The notes: generated by a model from the letters alone, not told the origin. A stretch of 64,000 nucleotides of DNA from Catenulispora sp. GP43 (GCF_041260665.1 NZ_JBGCCT010000024.1:62001-126000), one strand, 5' to 3'. Positions 17,851 to 26,386 are shown, numbered from the stretch's first letter. Made by a program: numbers and translations.

Positions 17851-18661
17851 GTTTCCGGCTGGGTCTCCAGCTAGGTTTCCGGTTGGGTTTCCGGCCCTGG
17901 CGGCCCTGCCGGGGACACTGGCGTACGCAGTCCCGGGGTGGGGCGAGCGCTCGGCGGACGACGTGCTGCCGTTGGCGAGCGTCGGGAAGCTGCTGTTGCT
18001 CGCTTCGGTCGCGCAGGGCTTCGCGTCGGGCGAGCTGGATCCCGACGAGCCGCTGAAGCTGGACGACGAGGACTACAGCGCCGGATCGGGCCTGCTGCGC
18101 AAGCTGTCCGGGCGCCGCTGGACGCTCGCCGATCTGGCCCGCCTGACGGCGGCGGTCAGCGACAACACCGCGACCAACGCACTGCTGCGGCGGGTCGGGC
18201 TGCACCGCGTCTCGGCGGACGCCGCGGCACTGGGCCTGAAGCAGACCCGGATCCTGGACCGCATCCGCGAACCCCGCCTCCCGCATCACCCGCCGGCCTT
18301 CGCCGTGGGCACGGCGCGCGAACTGGCGTGCCTGGCGGGCACCATCGCCGACGACCGGAGCTGGGGCCCTCTGCTGCTGGAGTGCATGGCCGGGTGCCTG
18401 GACCGGAGCATGGTGCCCGCCGCGATCCCCCACGACCCCGAGGACTCGGCGCTGCGTGAGGTGCCGGCCGCTCCCTTATGGGTCGCGAACAAGACCGGCA
18501 CGGATACCGGGACGCGGTGCGACGTGGGGGTGGTGCGGGGCGCGCGGCAGGTTTGCTATGCGGTACTGACGCAGTGCGCTGCCGGGGACGAGTTCGCGAT
18601 GGTGCGGGGGATGCGGGAGGTCGGGGCGGTGGTGGGCCGGCTGGCGAGGGGCGAGGCTTAG
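17834..18661 (+). CDS. Class A beta-lactamase-like serine hydrolase
   Basis: Protein of 275 aa with the three serine beta-lactamase/transpeptidase boxes: SVGK (SxxK nucleophile), SDN and KTG. I see no secretion signal: the N-terminus is a short Pro/Phe repeat (EFPAGSPARFPVGFPA) made by a degenerate DNA repeat, so it is probably cytoplasmic, unlike true beta-lactamases. A clear Glu166 omega-loop equivalent is not evident; REPRLPH occupies that area. The GTG at 17834 overlaps the D-aminoacylase by 17 bp. One TTA codon lies at 18476. In this context it may hydrolyse D-amino-acid amides or peptides rather than drugs. Confidence 0.75.
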   Translation: MLAGTEFPAGSPARFPVGFPALAALPGTLAYAVPGWGERSADDVLPLASVGKLLLLASVAQGFASGELDPDEPLKLDDEDYSAGSGLLRKLSGRRWTLADLARLTAAVSDNTATNALLRRVGLHRVSADAAALGLKQTRILDRIREPRLPHHPPAFAVGTARELACLAGTIADDRSWGPLLLECMAGCLDRSMVPAAIPHDPEDSALREVPAAPLWVANKTGTDTGTRCDVGVVRGARQVCYAVLTQCAAGDEFAMVRGMREVGAVVGRLARGEA

Positions 18662-18685
18662 ACACACCGCCTCGCCGTGGTTGTC

Positions 18686-19483
18686 TCAGCCGCGCGCGAA
18701 CTGCACCGCCGTGATGGAGTCGCCGTAGAGATTTCCGTCATCATGCGCACAGCGGATGCTCTTGTCCGGGTCGGGCACCGCCGGGAGCGGGGTCGTGAAC
18801 CACACCAGCACGAACCGGGTCGTGGTCGGCCGCGCGGGCGTGAGCACCGTCTTCGTCTCGGCGTTCTCGGCGGCCGCGACCTTGGTGAATCCGGCGGGAG
18901 GCTGCCCGGGGCGTACAGCCGGCATCGCCTGAACCGAGGGGTCAGCCGCCCACATCTCCAGGCCGGCACCGGGGATGCCGATGTCCACCGTCGCGTCGGC
19001 GAGAGTGGTGGCTTGACCGAGATCGAACACCAAGCCGGTGGACTTCACGACGCCCTCGTAGGTCGCGAAGCGCTGGCAGTACTGATTGGTCGTCCACGCG
19101 CCGGTCCCCGCCAGCACCGCGGCCGCTCCCGGCGTGTCCTCGCTGCCGTCATCCTCGTCGTAGACGCTGACGTCGGCCGGCTTGATGAGGTCCGCCGGCG
19201 AGGAGGGCGCCGTCGTCGGAGCCTGCGAGGTCCGGGTCGGCCCGGTCAGCGCCGGCGTCTTGGCCGCCCCGCCGCCCCCTCCCTGCATCGCGATGCCCGC
19301 GGCGACCAGGGCCACCGACAGCACCCCCGCCGCGACGCCGCCCTCGGAGAGCCGGCGCCGGCGCTGCGCGTGCCGCAGCCGCGCAGGGTCCGTGCGCACC
19401 GCTTCGAGGTGCGCGGTGGCTGTGGCCATCGTGCCGTGCAGCCACTCGACGTCATTGTCCGCTTCCGGAAAGCCCTCGCTCAT
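18686..19483 (-). CDS. Single-pass membrane partner of the SigE-like sigma factor
   Basis: Protein of 265 aa. A short cytoplasmic N-terminus (about 1-45, WLHGTMATATAHLEAVRTDP) precedes an Arg-rich stop and one transmembrane helix (about 48-68). An extracytoplasmic Thr/Pro/Ser linker and a roughly 170-residue domain with two Cys follow. Its ATG overlaps the sigma-factor stop by 4 bp, so the two are translationally coupled. The layout suggests an anti-sigma or sensory role, but the zinc-binding HxxxCxxC of ZAS anti-sigmas is absent, so function is inferred from position only. Confidence 0.65.
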   Translation of the reverse strand: MSEGFPEADNDVEWLHGTMATATAHLEAVRTDPARLRHAQRRRRLSEGGVAAGVLSVALVAAGIAMQGGGGGAAKTPALTGPTRTSQAPTTAPSSPADLIKPADVSVYDEDDGSEDTPGAAAVLAGTGAWTTNQYCQRFATYEGVVKSTGLVFDLGQATTLADATVDIGIPGAGLEMWAADPSVQAMPAVRPGQPPAGFTKVAAAENAETKTVLTPARPTTTRFVLVWFTTPLPAVPDPDKSIRCAHDDGNLYGDSITAVQFARG

Positions 19484-19992
19484 CGCTCGCTCCTCGCTTC
19501 CGCGGTCATCAGTTCTCGGAGACGCTCCAGTCCGCGCGCGGCCTGGGATTTGACGTTGCCGACGGAGCAGCGTTGCAGCTCCGCCACTTCCTGCACGCTC
19601 AGTTCCTCCCAATAGCGGAGTACGACGATCGTGCGCATCCCGTGCGGCAGTTCGTCGAGGGCGCGCAGGAGGCTGTCGCGCAGGGTGACGTCCTCCGCGT
19701 GATCCCCGGCGGAGCGGGTGAGCGCCAGCGGCGACCCGTCGGGGCCGGTCGGCAGGGTCACCGTCGGCAGCCGTTGCGCCGCGCGCCAAGCGGAGTGCGC
19801 GTTGTTGACGACGATCCGCCGGACGTACGCCTCCGGCGTGTCCATGCGGCGCACCCGCGACCAGCGCGGGAAGGCCTTCTCGAGCGCCGACTGGACCAGG
19901 TCCTCGGCGCCCTCCTTGGTGCCGACCAGGAGGAAGGCCGTGCGCATCAGGGATTGCGAGCGCGCGGCGACGAATTCTTCGAAGCCTCGCAT
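19480..19992 (-). CDS. SigE-family ECF RNA polymerase sigma factor
   Basis: ECF sigma factor of 170 aa. Region 2 starts MRGFEEFVAARSQSLMRTAFLL and includes EDLVQSALEKAF and VRRIVVNNAHSAWR. Region 4 has RTIVVLRYWEELSVQEVAELQRCSVGNVKSQAARGLERLR with a clear helix-turn-helix. A GTG at 20016 preceded by GAGGGGAG is an equally possible start, adding eight residues. It is coupled to a downstream membrane protein. Its regulon and stimulus cannot be read here. Confidence 0.9.
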   Translation of the reverse strand: MRGFEEFVAARSQSLMRTAFLLVGTKEGAEDLVQSALEKAFPRWSRVRRMDTPEAYVRRIVVNNAHSAWRAAQRLPTVTLPTGPDGSPLALTRSAGDHAEDVTLRDSLLRALDELPHGMRTIVVLRYWEELSVQEVAELQRCSVGNVKSQAARGLERLRELMTAEARSER

Positions 19993-20102
19993 CCGTTCGG
20001 TCTTGTCGTGGGCCACCCTGGGTCCGCTCCCCTCGTCCAGCAGGTCCGTCACTATCTCAAGTGCGGGAGGGGGCCGGTGGTTGCACGGGATCGCGAAGAG
20101 AT

Positions 20103-21014
20103 TCAGTGCGCGGCGCGCAGGTTCGCCGCCGTGGAGGCCAGATAGGCCAGGAACGAGGCCAGGACCGGGTTCGGGTTCGTGGGACGGGACGCGACGCCTA
20201 TCTTGCGGTACAGCCGCGGGCCGGAGATGCGCGTGGTCTCGACCCCGCTGGTGTCGCTGATGCCCAGGCTCGGGATCAGGGCTATGCCGAGCCCGGCGCG
20301 CACCAGGCCGGTGATGACCTCGTAGTGGTCGCTGCGGCAGCGGATGTTGGGGACGAACCCCTCCAGCGCGCAGGCGCGCTCCAGCACCGACAGCACCGGC
20401 GAGCCGGTGCCGAAGCTGGTGATCCACTGCTCGCCGGCGAGCTCGTCCAGGCGGACCTGGCCGCGGCGGCCGGCGGGGTGGCCGGTGGGGACGACCAGCA
20501 GCTGCGGGTCGTTGAACAGCTCGCGGACCTCGACGCCCTCCGGCGGGCTCCACGGGTCCAGCGCGTGTTCGAACATCACCAGGACGTCGATCCCGCCCTG
20601 CTGCACGGCCGGGGCCAGTTCGTGCGGCTGTCCCTCGACCAGGTCCAGCTCCACGCCTGGATACCGGTGCGCGAACCGGGACAGCGCCTGCGGCACCAGA
20701 CGGCGGCCCGCCGAGGCGAAGTAGCCGATGCACAGGTGGCCGGTGTCGGCGCGGGAGTGCGCCATCAGGTCCTTCTCGGCGGCGTCGAGCAGGGCCAGGA
20801 TCTCCTGGCCGCGCAGCGACAGGCGGCGGCCGGCGGCGGTGAGCCGCAGGCTCTGCGCTCCCCGCTCGACCAGGCTGACCCCGGCCTCCTTCTCCAGCTG
20901 GGACAGCTGGTGCGACACCGCCGAGGGGGACAGCCGCAGCTCGCGCGCCGCCCCCGCGATGCTCCCGGACCGATGGATCTCGGCCAGGATGCGCAGGCGG
21001 TGCGTGTTGAGCAT
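20103..21014 (-). CDS. LysR-family transcriptional regulator
   Basis: Regulator of 303 aa. The N-terminal winged helix-turn-helix (about 1-60, GSIAGAARELRLSPSAVSHQLSQLEKEAG) is followed by the periplasmic-binding-like effector domain (about 85-295). It is divergent from the secreted M6 metalloprotease across 182 bp. LysR proteins often control the divergent gene, so protease regulation is possible. The effector is unknown. Confidence 0.92.
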   Translation of the reverse strand: MLNTHRLRILAEIHRSGSIAGAARELRLSPSAVSHQLSQLEKEAGVSLVERGAQSLRLTAAGRRLSLRGQEILALLDAAEKDLMAHSRADTGHLCIGYFASAGRRLVPQALSRFAHRYPGVELDLVEGQPHELAPAVQQGGIDVLVMFEHALDPWSPPEGVEVRELFNDPQLLVVPTGHPAGRRGQVRLDELAGEQWITSFGTGSPVLSVLERACALEGFVPNIRCRSDHYEVITGLVRAGLGIALIPSLGISDTSGVETTRISGPRLYRKIGVASRPTNPNPVLASFLAYLASTAANLRAAH

Positions 21015-21196
21015 GCGGGCAGGTTACCCCTTACTCCGGCCGTCGCCGGGCAGGTAATCGTACTTTGAACCCGCCCTTGGGTTTTGTTACCTCCTTTGGA
21101 GGATCACCGGTCGCCAGGAGGAGGAACCGAGGTGTGCATCCGTCCCCGGCGGGCAGTTTCGCTCCGCGTCACCAGCCCTCAGACGGAAGGACTCGC

Positions 21197-22411
21197 ATGC
21201 GCACGCTCCACCGCCGGCCCGGTTCCCGGCGAGCGGCCCGACTGACCGGTCTGGCTTGCGCGGTGGCGCTCTTAGCTGCGCTCGTGCCCTTACTCGGCGC
21301 CGGAGCGGTGCAGGCCGCCAAACGCGATCCGAGCAGCCGGTGCGTCCTGCCGAACCCCGACGGTTGGACCGGCGAGGGCCAGACCACCGACTACCACCAG
21401 TTCCGGCGGCCGCAGGGCACGGTGAAGGCCGTGATGTTGTTCGTCGACTTCCCCGACGAGCCGGCCATGGACTCGACCGACTACTACTACAAGTTCCTGG
21501 CTCCGGCCCACGACCTGATGACGCAGTTCTCCGCCGGCGCCGTGAACCTGAGCATCACCCCGGTGAAGCACTGGCTGCGGATGCCGCAGGACTCGGCGTC
21601 GTACGACTTCCAGCGCGGGATCAGCTGGCCGCAGCAGGCGCTGTACGTGAAGCAGGCCGGGGAGTTGGCGGCACCGTATGTGGACCTGTCGAAGTTCGAC
21701 ATGGTCTACATCGTGCCGCCGAAGAACGCCACGGCCATCACCTTCTCCCCCGCCTACGTCTTCGATCCGAAGCAGCCGAACCTGGTGGTGCACGGCAAGG
21801 AGATGAAGTGGGGCGTCACCCTCGGGCAGGACATGTACGTCTGGGGGCCCAAGGTGCTGGTGCACGAGACCTCGCACACCTTCGGGCTGCCGGACCTGTA
21901 CTCGTTCACGGACGCGGATGTGCACCACTGGGTCGGCGGTTTCGACGTCATGGGGAACATCAACGGCGACGCCCCGCACCACTTCGGGTGGGAGGACTGG
22001 AAGATCGGCTGGCTGGCCGACTCACAGGTGGCGTGCCTGAACTCGCGGGGGTCGTTCGCGGTGCGGCTGAACGAGGTCGAGTCACTGGGCGGGACGAAGA
22101 TCGCGGTGGTGCGGACCGGGGAGACGACGGCGGACGTCGCGGAGTCGCGCCGTCCCTACGGCGTCGACAAGGGGATGTGCAAGAGCGGGGTGGTGATCTA
22201 CCAGGTGGACTCCTCGACCGTCAGCGGGAGCGGACCGGTCCGGGTGCAGAACTCCTCGCCGGACGCGCCCACGACGAAGGCCTGCGGCGAAGCAGTGGAC
22301 TGGGGCGCCTACGAGCCCGGGCAGTCGTTCCACGACGCGGCCGCCGGAGTGACGATCACAGTGAACGCCTCGTCCTCGACCGGCGACGTGGTGACCGTCA
22401 CCAAATCTTGA
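21197..22411 (+). CDS. Secreted M6-family zinc metalloprotease
   Basis: Exported protease of 404 aa. The ATG at 21197 has a good ribosome site (ACGGAAGGA) and is followed by a twin-Arg-containing basic n-region, a hydrophobic core (about 18-37) and an AQA-like cleavage site. The zinc motif is HETSHTFGLPD, with the third ligand and Met-turn in GGFDVMGN, as in the M6 immune-inhibitor-A-like group. Cys pairs in the C-terminal half suggest a disulfide-stabilised beta domain. Two in-frame TTA codons (21272, 21290) fall inside the signal peptide. Confidence 0.88.
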   Translation: MRTLHRRPGSRRAARLTGLACAVALLAALVPLLGAGAVQAAKRDPSSRCVLPNPDGWTGEGQTTDYHQFRRPQGTVKAVMLFVDFPDEPAMDSTDYYYKFLAPAHDLMTQFSAGAVNLSITPVKHWLRMPQDSASYDFQRGISWPQQALYVKQAGELAAPYVDLSKFDMVYIVPPKNATAITFSPAYVFDPKQPNLVVHGKEMKWGVTLGQDMYVWGPKVLVHETSHTFGLPDLYSFTDADVHHWVGGFDVMGNINGDAPHHFGWEDWKIGWLADSQVACLNSRGSFAVRLNEVESLGGTKIAVVRTGETTADVAESRRPYGVDKGMCKSGVVIYQVDSSTVSGSGPVRVQNSSPDAPTTKACGEAVDWGAYEPGQSFHDAAAGVTITVNASSSTGDVVTVTKS

Positions 22412-22468
22412 CCGGCCGCGGGACGTCTCATCCGGCGTAATGGGAGCAAGGCCGCTACGCTCCTTGCC

Positions 22469-23041
22469 GTGTTCGCATTACCGCTGACCGACGACGCCGA
22501 ACTGCGCCCGCTGGAGGTGTGGCAGGCCGAAGAGTTCTTCGCCCACATCGAGCGCGCCCGCGAACAGGTGGACCGCTGGATCGGCTTCGCCGCCGCCTGC
22601 GCCGACCTGTCCGGCGCCCGCGCGATGCTCCAGCGCTACGCCGACAAGCAGGCCGCCGACGCCGGCCGCATATTCGGCATCTGGGACCGCGGCACGCTGG
22701 TCGGCGGCTGCATGTTCCCGAAGTTCGGCGCCGAGACCGGCACCTGCGAGATCGGCGTCTGGACCGAACCGGCCGGCCAGGGCCGCGGCCTGGTCGCCGC
22801 CGCCGTCCGGCTGCTGCTCGACCACGCGCTGATCGAGCGCGGCCTGGTCCGCGCCGAATGGCGCTGCGATCCGCGCAACGAGCGCAGCTGGGCGGTGGCC
22901 AAGCGAGTGGGGATGACGCTCGAGGGGACACTGCGGTCGGCCTACCCGTACAACGGGGACCGGCAGGACATGCAGATCTGGGGGATCCTGCAGGACGAGT
23001 GGGCCGCGATCCGCCAGGCCGAGGCCGGAACGGCGTCCTGA
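22469..23041 (+). CDS. GNAT acetyltransferase, RimJ/RimL-like
   Basis: Protein of 190 aa. GNAT fold of the ribosomal-protein acetyltransferase type: LRPLEVWQAEEFFAHIERAREQVDRWIGFA near the start, the acetyl-CoA loop in WTEPAGQGRGLVAAAVRLLLDHA, and the usual RAEWRCDPRNERSWAVAKRVGMTLEGTLR. The GTG at 22469 (VFALPLTDD) is the first good start. Substrate unknown. It follows the protease on the same strand after 57 bp. Confidence 0.88.
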   Translation: MFALPLTDDAELRPLEVWQAEEFFAHIERAREQVDRWIGFAAACADLSGARAMLQRYADKQAADAGRIFGIWDRGTLVGGCMFPKFGAETGTCEIGVWTEPAGQGRGLVAAAVRLLLDHALIERGLVRAEWRCDPRNERSWAVAKRVGMTLEGTLRSAYPYNGDRQDMQIWGILQDEWAAIRQAEAGTAS

Positions 23042-23047
23042 CTCAGG

Positions 23048-23087
23048 GTTCTGTGAAACAGTACGGGGTTCTGTGAAACAGTACGGG
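23048..23087. repeat. Exact 20-bp tandem duplication
   Basis: Two identical adjacent copies of gttctgtgaaacagtacggg (23048-23067 and 23068-23087) just after the acetyltransferase stop. Each contains the small dyad CTGT-GAAA-CAG, so each copy can fold as a mini-hairpin. Confidence 0.9.
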
Positions 23088-23112
23088 CCGGCTCGTCACC
23101 CGAGACCGGCCC
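23085..23112. terminator. Convergent terminator hairpin
   Basis: GGGCCGG-CTCG / CGAG-A-CCGGCCC, an 11-bp stem with a single bulged A, between the convergent acetyltransferase and NlpC/P60 genes. Confidence 0.6.
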
Positions 23113-23137
23113 GTCATCCGCGAAAGGCGCGAAACCC

Positions 23138-24199
23138 TTACGGGCGCACGAAGCCCACGGCGGGCATCTCGTTCATCGGGATGTACTGCACGCCCGAGTC
23201 GGGGTTGCCGGCGTGGATCACCATGCCGTTGCCGACGTATATGCCGATGTGGTGCATGTCGGAGTAGAACAGGACGAGGTCGCCCGGCTCCAGCTGGGAC
23301 TCCGAGACCTTCGGGAACGCCGCGTACTGGTCGCGCGAGCCGTGCGCCATCATCACGCCGGCCTTGCCCCAGGCGGCCATCGTCAGACCGGAGCAGTCGT
23401 AGGCGTTCGGGCCCGCCGCCGCCCAGATGTAGGGCTTGCCGACCTGTGCCTTGGCGAACGCCACCGCTATCGCCGCGCGGGGGTCGGTCGGGACCGGCAG
23501 GTTGTTGATGACCGACTTGGAGACGCCGCTGCTGGAGCTGTCGCTGGTGGCGGTCAGCCGGTTGTACTGCGCGCGCTGCGAGGCGGTCAGCTGGTCCAGC
23601 AGGTTCTGCGCCTGCTGCTCCTTGGCGTCGATGTCCGACTTCTGCTGCGCCATCAGCGTCCTGGTCTTGGCCAGCATCGCGAGCTGGTCGCTGGCGCTGG
23701 CCTTGTCCTGGTTCAGCTGCCGCTGGATCTCCGCGGCGCTGGCCATGGTGGCCTTCTTGCCGTCGGTGACCTGGGCCATGGCGGTGGCCTGCTGCAGGTA
23801 CTGGTCCGGGGACTGGGTCAGCATCAGCTGCAGGGTGCTGTCCACGCCCGCGGACTCGTACTGCGCGGCCGCCAGGCCGCCCAGCGCGCTGCGGGCGGAG
23901 TTCAGCGAGTTCTGCTCGGCGGTGATGCGGGCCTGCAGCTGGTCCACCTTGTGCTGCAGGTCTGCCAGGCTCGTGTTGGCCTCGTTGTAGGCCTCCGATG
24001 CCTGCTCGGCCTCCTGGTGGAGTTTGTCCACCTGGGCCTTCACGTCGTTGATGTTCGCATTCGGGTCAGCCTCTGCGGTCGGCAGCAGAGCCACCGATCC
24101 CGCGGCCGCCGTCGCCAGCGTCACCGTCATCGCCGTCCGGGAAACCGGAACGTACTTCTTCGGCGCGCGATGGGCCGCTTCCTTGGGCGACGTCACCAT
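23138..24199 (-). CDS. Secreted NlpC/P60 peptidoglycan endopeptidase with coiled coil
   Basis: Exported peptidase of 353 aa cleaving peptide stems of peptidoglycan (family knowledge: usually D-Glu to DAP). The ATG at 24199 is followed by a signal peptide (core about 23-42, ending AEA). Residues about 47-215 are a long Gln/Ala/Lys coiled coil, as in RipA-like hydrolases. The NlpC/P60 domain has the catalytic Cys in AYDCSGLTMAAW, the His in DMHHIGIYVGNG and a third polar residue in VIHAGNPD. It is a single gene, convergent with the acetyltransferase. Confidence 0.93.
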   Translation of the reverse strand: MVTSPKEAAHRAPKKYVPVSRTAMTVTLATAAAGSVALLPTAEADPNANINDVKAQVDKLHQEAEQASEAYNEANTSLADLQHKVDQLQARITAEQNSLNSARSALGGLAAAQYESAGVDSTLQLMLTQSPDQYLQQATAMAQVTDGKKATMASAAEIQRQLNQDKASASDQLAMLAKTRTLMAQQKSDIDAKEQQAQNLLDQLTASQRAQYNRLTATSDSSSSGVSKSVINNLPVPTDPRAAIAVAFAKAQVGKPYIWAAAGPNAYDCSGLTMAAWGKAGVMMAHGSRDQYAAFPKVSESQLEPGDLVLFYSDMHHIGIYVGNGMVIHAGNPDSGVQYIPMNEMPAVGFVRP

Positions 24200-24405
24200 G
24201 TTTGTAGCCTCCGCTTCACCGCTAGGTCCGGACCACCATAGCCCCCTAGGGGGGAGGCGGACCAGAAAGTCCCGGCAAAGTCGGCGGACATGAGACAACA
24301 CCCGAGCACCGACCGCGGCTCGAAACGCGGCTGACAGGGCTCGACGCGCTCTGGAAGACTTGATCCGTATATCCCGTCGGCCTGCAAGTATTCGGGAGTG
24401 CGTTC

Positions 24406-26175
24406 ATGGCTTTGCCATCCGCCGATCCCCTCGACCACCACTACCGCGGCGAGCATCCGATCCGCACGCTCGCCTACCTCTTCCGGGAGGACCGGGGCCG
24501 GCTGGCCCTGGGTGTGCTCGCCTATTTCGTCAAGCACAGCCCCACTTTCCTGCTTCCCCTGGTGACCGCGGACGTCATCGACATCGTGGTGAAGCACCGC
24601 CCGATATCCGGCCTCTGGATCGATTCGGGCATTCTCCTCCTACTGCTCCTGTTCAACCTTCCCGGACATCTGTTGTACGTCCGCTGCTTCAGCCACTCCA
24701 TCCGGCGCATGGGCGTCCGGCTGCGGTCGGCTCTGGTGTGGCGGCTGCAGCACCTCACGATCGGCTACCACTCGCGGGTCAGCGCCGGTGTGTTGCAGGC
24801 CAAGGTGATCCGCGACGTCGAGGCCATCGAGCAGGCCGCGCAGCAGACCTCCGACACCGGCATCGGCGCGCTGGTGACGATGGTCGGCGCGACCGTCATC
24901 ATCGCGTTCCGGGACCCGGTCTGGCTGCCGGTGTTCGCCGGGCTGGTGCCGGTGACGGTGCTGCTGGCGATGGCCCTGCGCAAACCGATGAAACAGGACA
25001 ATGAGTCCTTCCGTGCGGAAGTGGAGCAATTGTCCTCCCGCGTCGTGGAGATGACCCACCTGATCCCCATCACCCGCGCGCACGGCCTGGAGCGGGACGC
25101 CTACCGCCGGGTGGACGGCACACTGCGCCGCGTGCTCGCCGCCGGGCTGCGGCTGGACCTGATCAACGGCACGTTCGGCGCGATGGCGTGGATCGCCCTG
25201 AACTTCATGGGCGTCGCCTGCCTGACCGGCGCGGCGTACGCCGCCTACACCGGCGCGCTGGGCACCTCGCCCGGCGACGTGGTGATGCTCAGCGCCTTCT
25301 TCACGACGCTGGTCGGCTCGGTGACCGCGCTGATGAACCTGACGCCGGTCATCACCCGGGGCCTGGCCTCGGTGCGCTCGGTCGGCGAGGTCCTGCAGGC
25401 CCCGGACATCGAGGAGAACGAGGGCCGCGAGCTCGTGGAGTCGGTCCGCGGCGAGTTCCGCTTCGAGGGCACGCGCTTCGAGTACCCCGACGCCGACCGC
25501 CCCTCGGTCGCCGACTTCGACCTGGTGGTCGCCCCCGGCCAGACGGTCGCCTTCGTCGGCGCCTCCGGAGCCGGCAAGTCGACGGTGCTGAACCTGGTCA
25601 TCGGCTTCATCCGGCCGACCGGCGGCCGCATCCTGCTCGACGGCCGCGACATGGCCGGCCTGGACCTGCGGACCTACCGCAAGCACCTGTCGATCGTGCC
25701 GCAGGAGACGACGCTGTTCGACGGGACGATCCGCGACAACGTGCTCTACGGCCTGACCGGAGTGGACGACGACGAACTCCGCAAGGCGCTGCGCGACGCC
25801 AACGCCCTGGAGTTCGTCGAGCGCCTGCCCGACGGCCTGGACACCCGCGTCGGCGAGAAGGGCGCCCGGCTGTCCGGCGGGCAGAAGCAGCGCCTGGCGA
25901 TCGCCCGAGCGCTGGTCCGCGACCCCAGGGTGCTGATCCTGGACGAGGCCACCTCCGCCCTGGACACGCAGTCCGAGCGCCTGATCCAGGAGGCCCTGGG
26001 CCGGCTGGTCAGCGGGCGCACGACGTTCGTCGTGGCGCACCGGCTGTCCACGGTGCGCAACGCCGACCGGATCGTGGTGATGGAGGGCGGACGGATCGTG
26101 GAGACCGGGACGCACGACGAGCTGGTGGCGCGAGACGGGGCGTACGCCGCGCTGCACGGGGTGCGGGCTTCTTAG
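24406..26175 (+). CDS. ABC transporter, fused permease and ATPase
   Basis: Exporter half-transporter of 589 aa working as a homodimer in the membrane. The six-helix transmembrane domain (about 25-325) is followed by a nucleotide-binding domain with Walker A GASGAGKST, Q-loop VPQETTLFD, signature LSGGQKQR, Walker B VLILDEATSALD and switch His in VAHRLS. The ATG at 24406 lacks a strong ribosome site. A short tandem repeat begins at the stop codon. The substrate (drug, lipid or peptide) is not readable. Confidence 0.93.
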   Translation: MALPSADPLDHHYRGEHPIRTLAYLFREDRGRLALGVLAYFVKHSPTFLLPLVTADVIDIVVKHRPISGLWIDSGILLLLLLFNLPGHLLYVRCFSHSIRRMGVRLRSALVWRLQHLTIGYHSRVSAGVLQAKVIRDVEAIEQAAQQTSDTGIGALVTMVGATVIIAFRDPVWLPVFAGLVPVTVLLAMALRKPMKQDNESFRAEVEQLSSRVVEMTHLIPITRAHGLERDAYRRVDGTLRRVLAAGLRLDLINGTFGAMAWIALNFMGVACLTGAAYAAYTGALGTSPGDVVMLSAFFTTLVGSVTALMNLTPVITRGLASVRSVGEVLQAPDIEENEGRELVESVRGEFRFEGTRFEYPDADRPSVADFDLVVAPGQTVAFVGASGAGKSTVLNLVIGFIRPTGGRILLDGRDMAGLDLRTYRKHLSIVPQETTLFDGTIRDNVLYGLTGVDDDELRKALRDANALEFVERLPDGLDTRVGEKGARLSGGQKQRLAIARALVRDPRVLILDEATSALDTQSERLIQEALGRLVSGRTTFVVAHRLSTVRNADRIVVMEGGRIVETGTHDELVARDGAYAALHGVRAS

Positions 26176-26225
26176 GGCTTCTTAGGGCTTCTAGGGCCTC
26201 TTAGGGGGCTTCTTAGGGCTTCTTG
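26165..26225. repeat. 10-bp tandem repeat at the ABC-gene stop
   Basis: Six imperfect copies of gggcttctta, the first covering the last codons and stop (TAG 26173-26175). Copies vary by deletion or by added G. It looks like slippage-generated extension. Confidence 0.85.
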
Positions 26226-26386
26226 GGAGCGCTCGCGGCTGTTGGGAACGTGGCGGCGGTGCCTGCGAGGGCGCCGCCGCCACCGCCGTTCTCGGCGCGC
26301 CCCCGGGGCTGGTCTGCCCGAGCCGTTACCCCGTTCGGACGACTCGACTTGGCCCGGCCCGCGCCGCTGCCTGATCGTGGCCTGCG

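Noticed and set aside
17834-18661. True secreted beta-lactamase resistance gene
   Set aside because: The three boxes are present, but there is no signal peptide, no clear omega-loop Glu, and the gene is embedded in a D-amino-acid operon.
24200-24405. c-di-AMP (ydaO-type) riboswitch upstream of the NlpC/P60 gene
   Set aside because: Such elements often precede actinobacterial wall hydrolases, but the conserved cores are absent. Only a CCCCCTAGGGGG palindrome is seen.
26165-26225. Possible CRISPR-like array
   Set aside because: Units are 10 bp with no spacers, so this is a plain tandem repeat.
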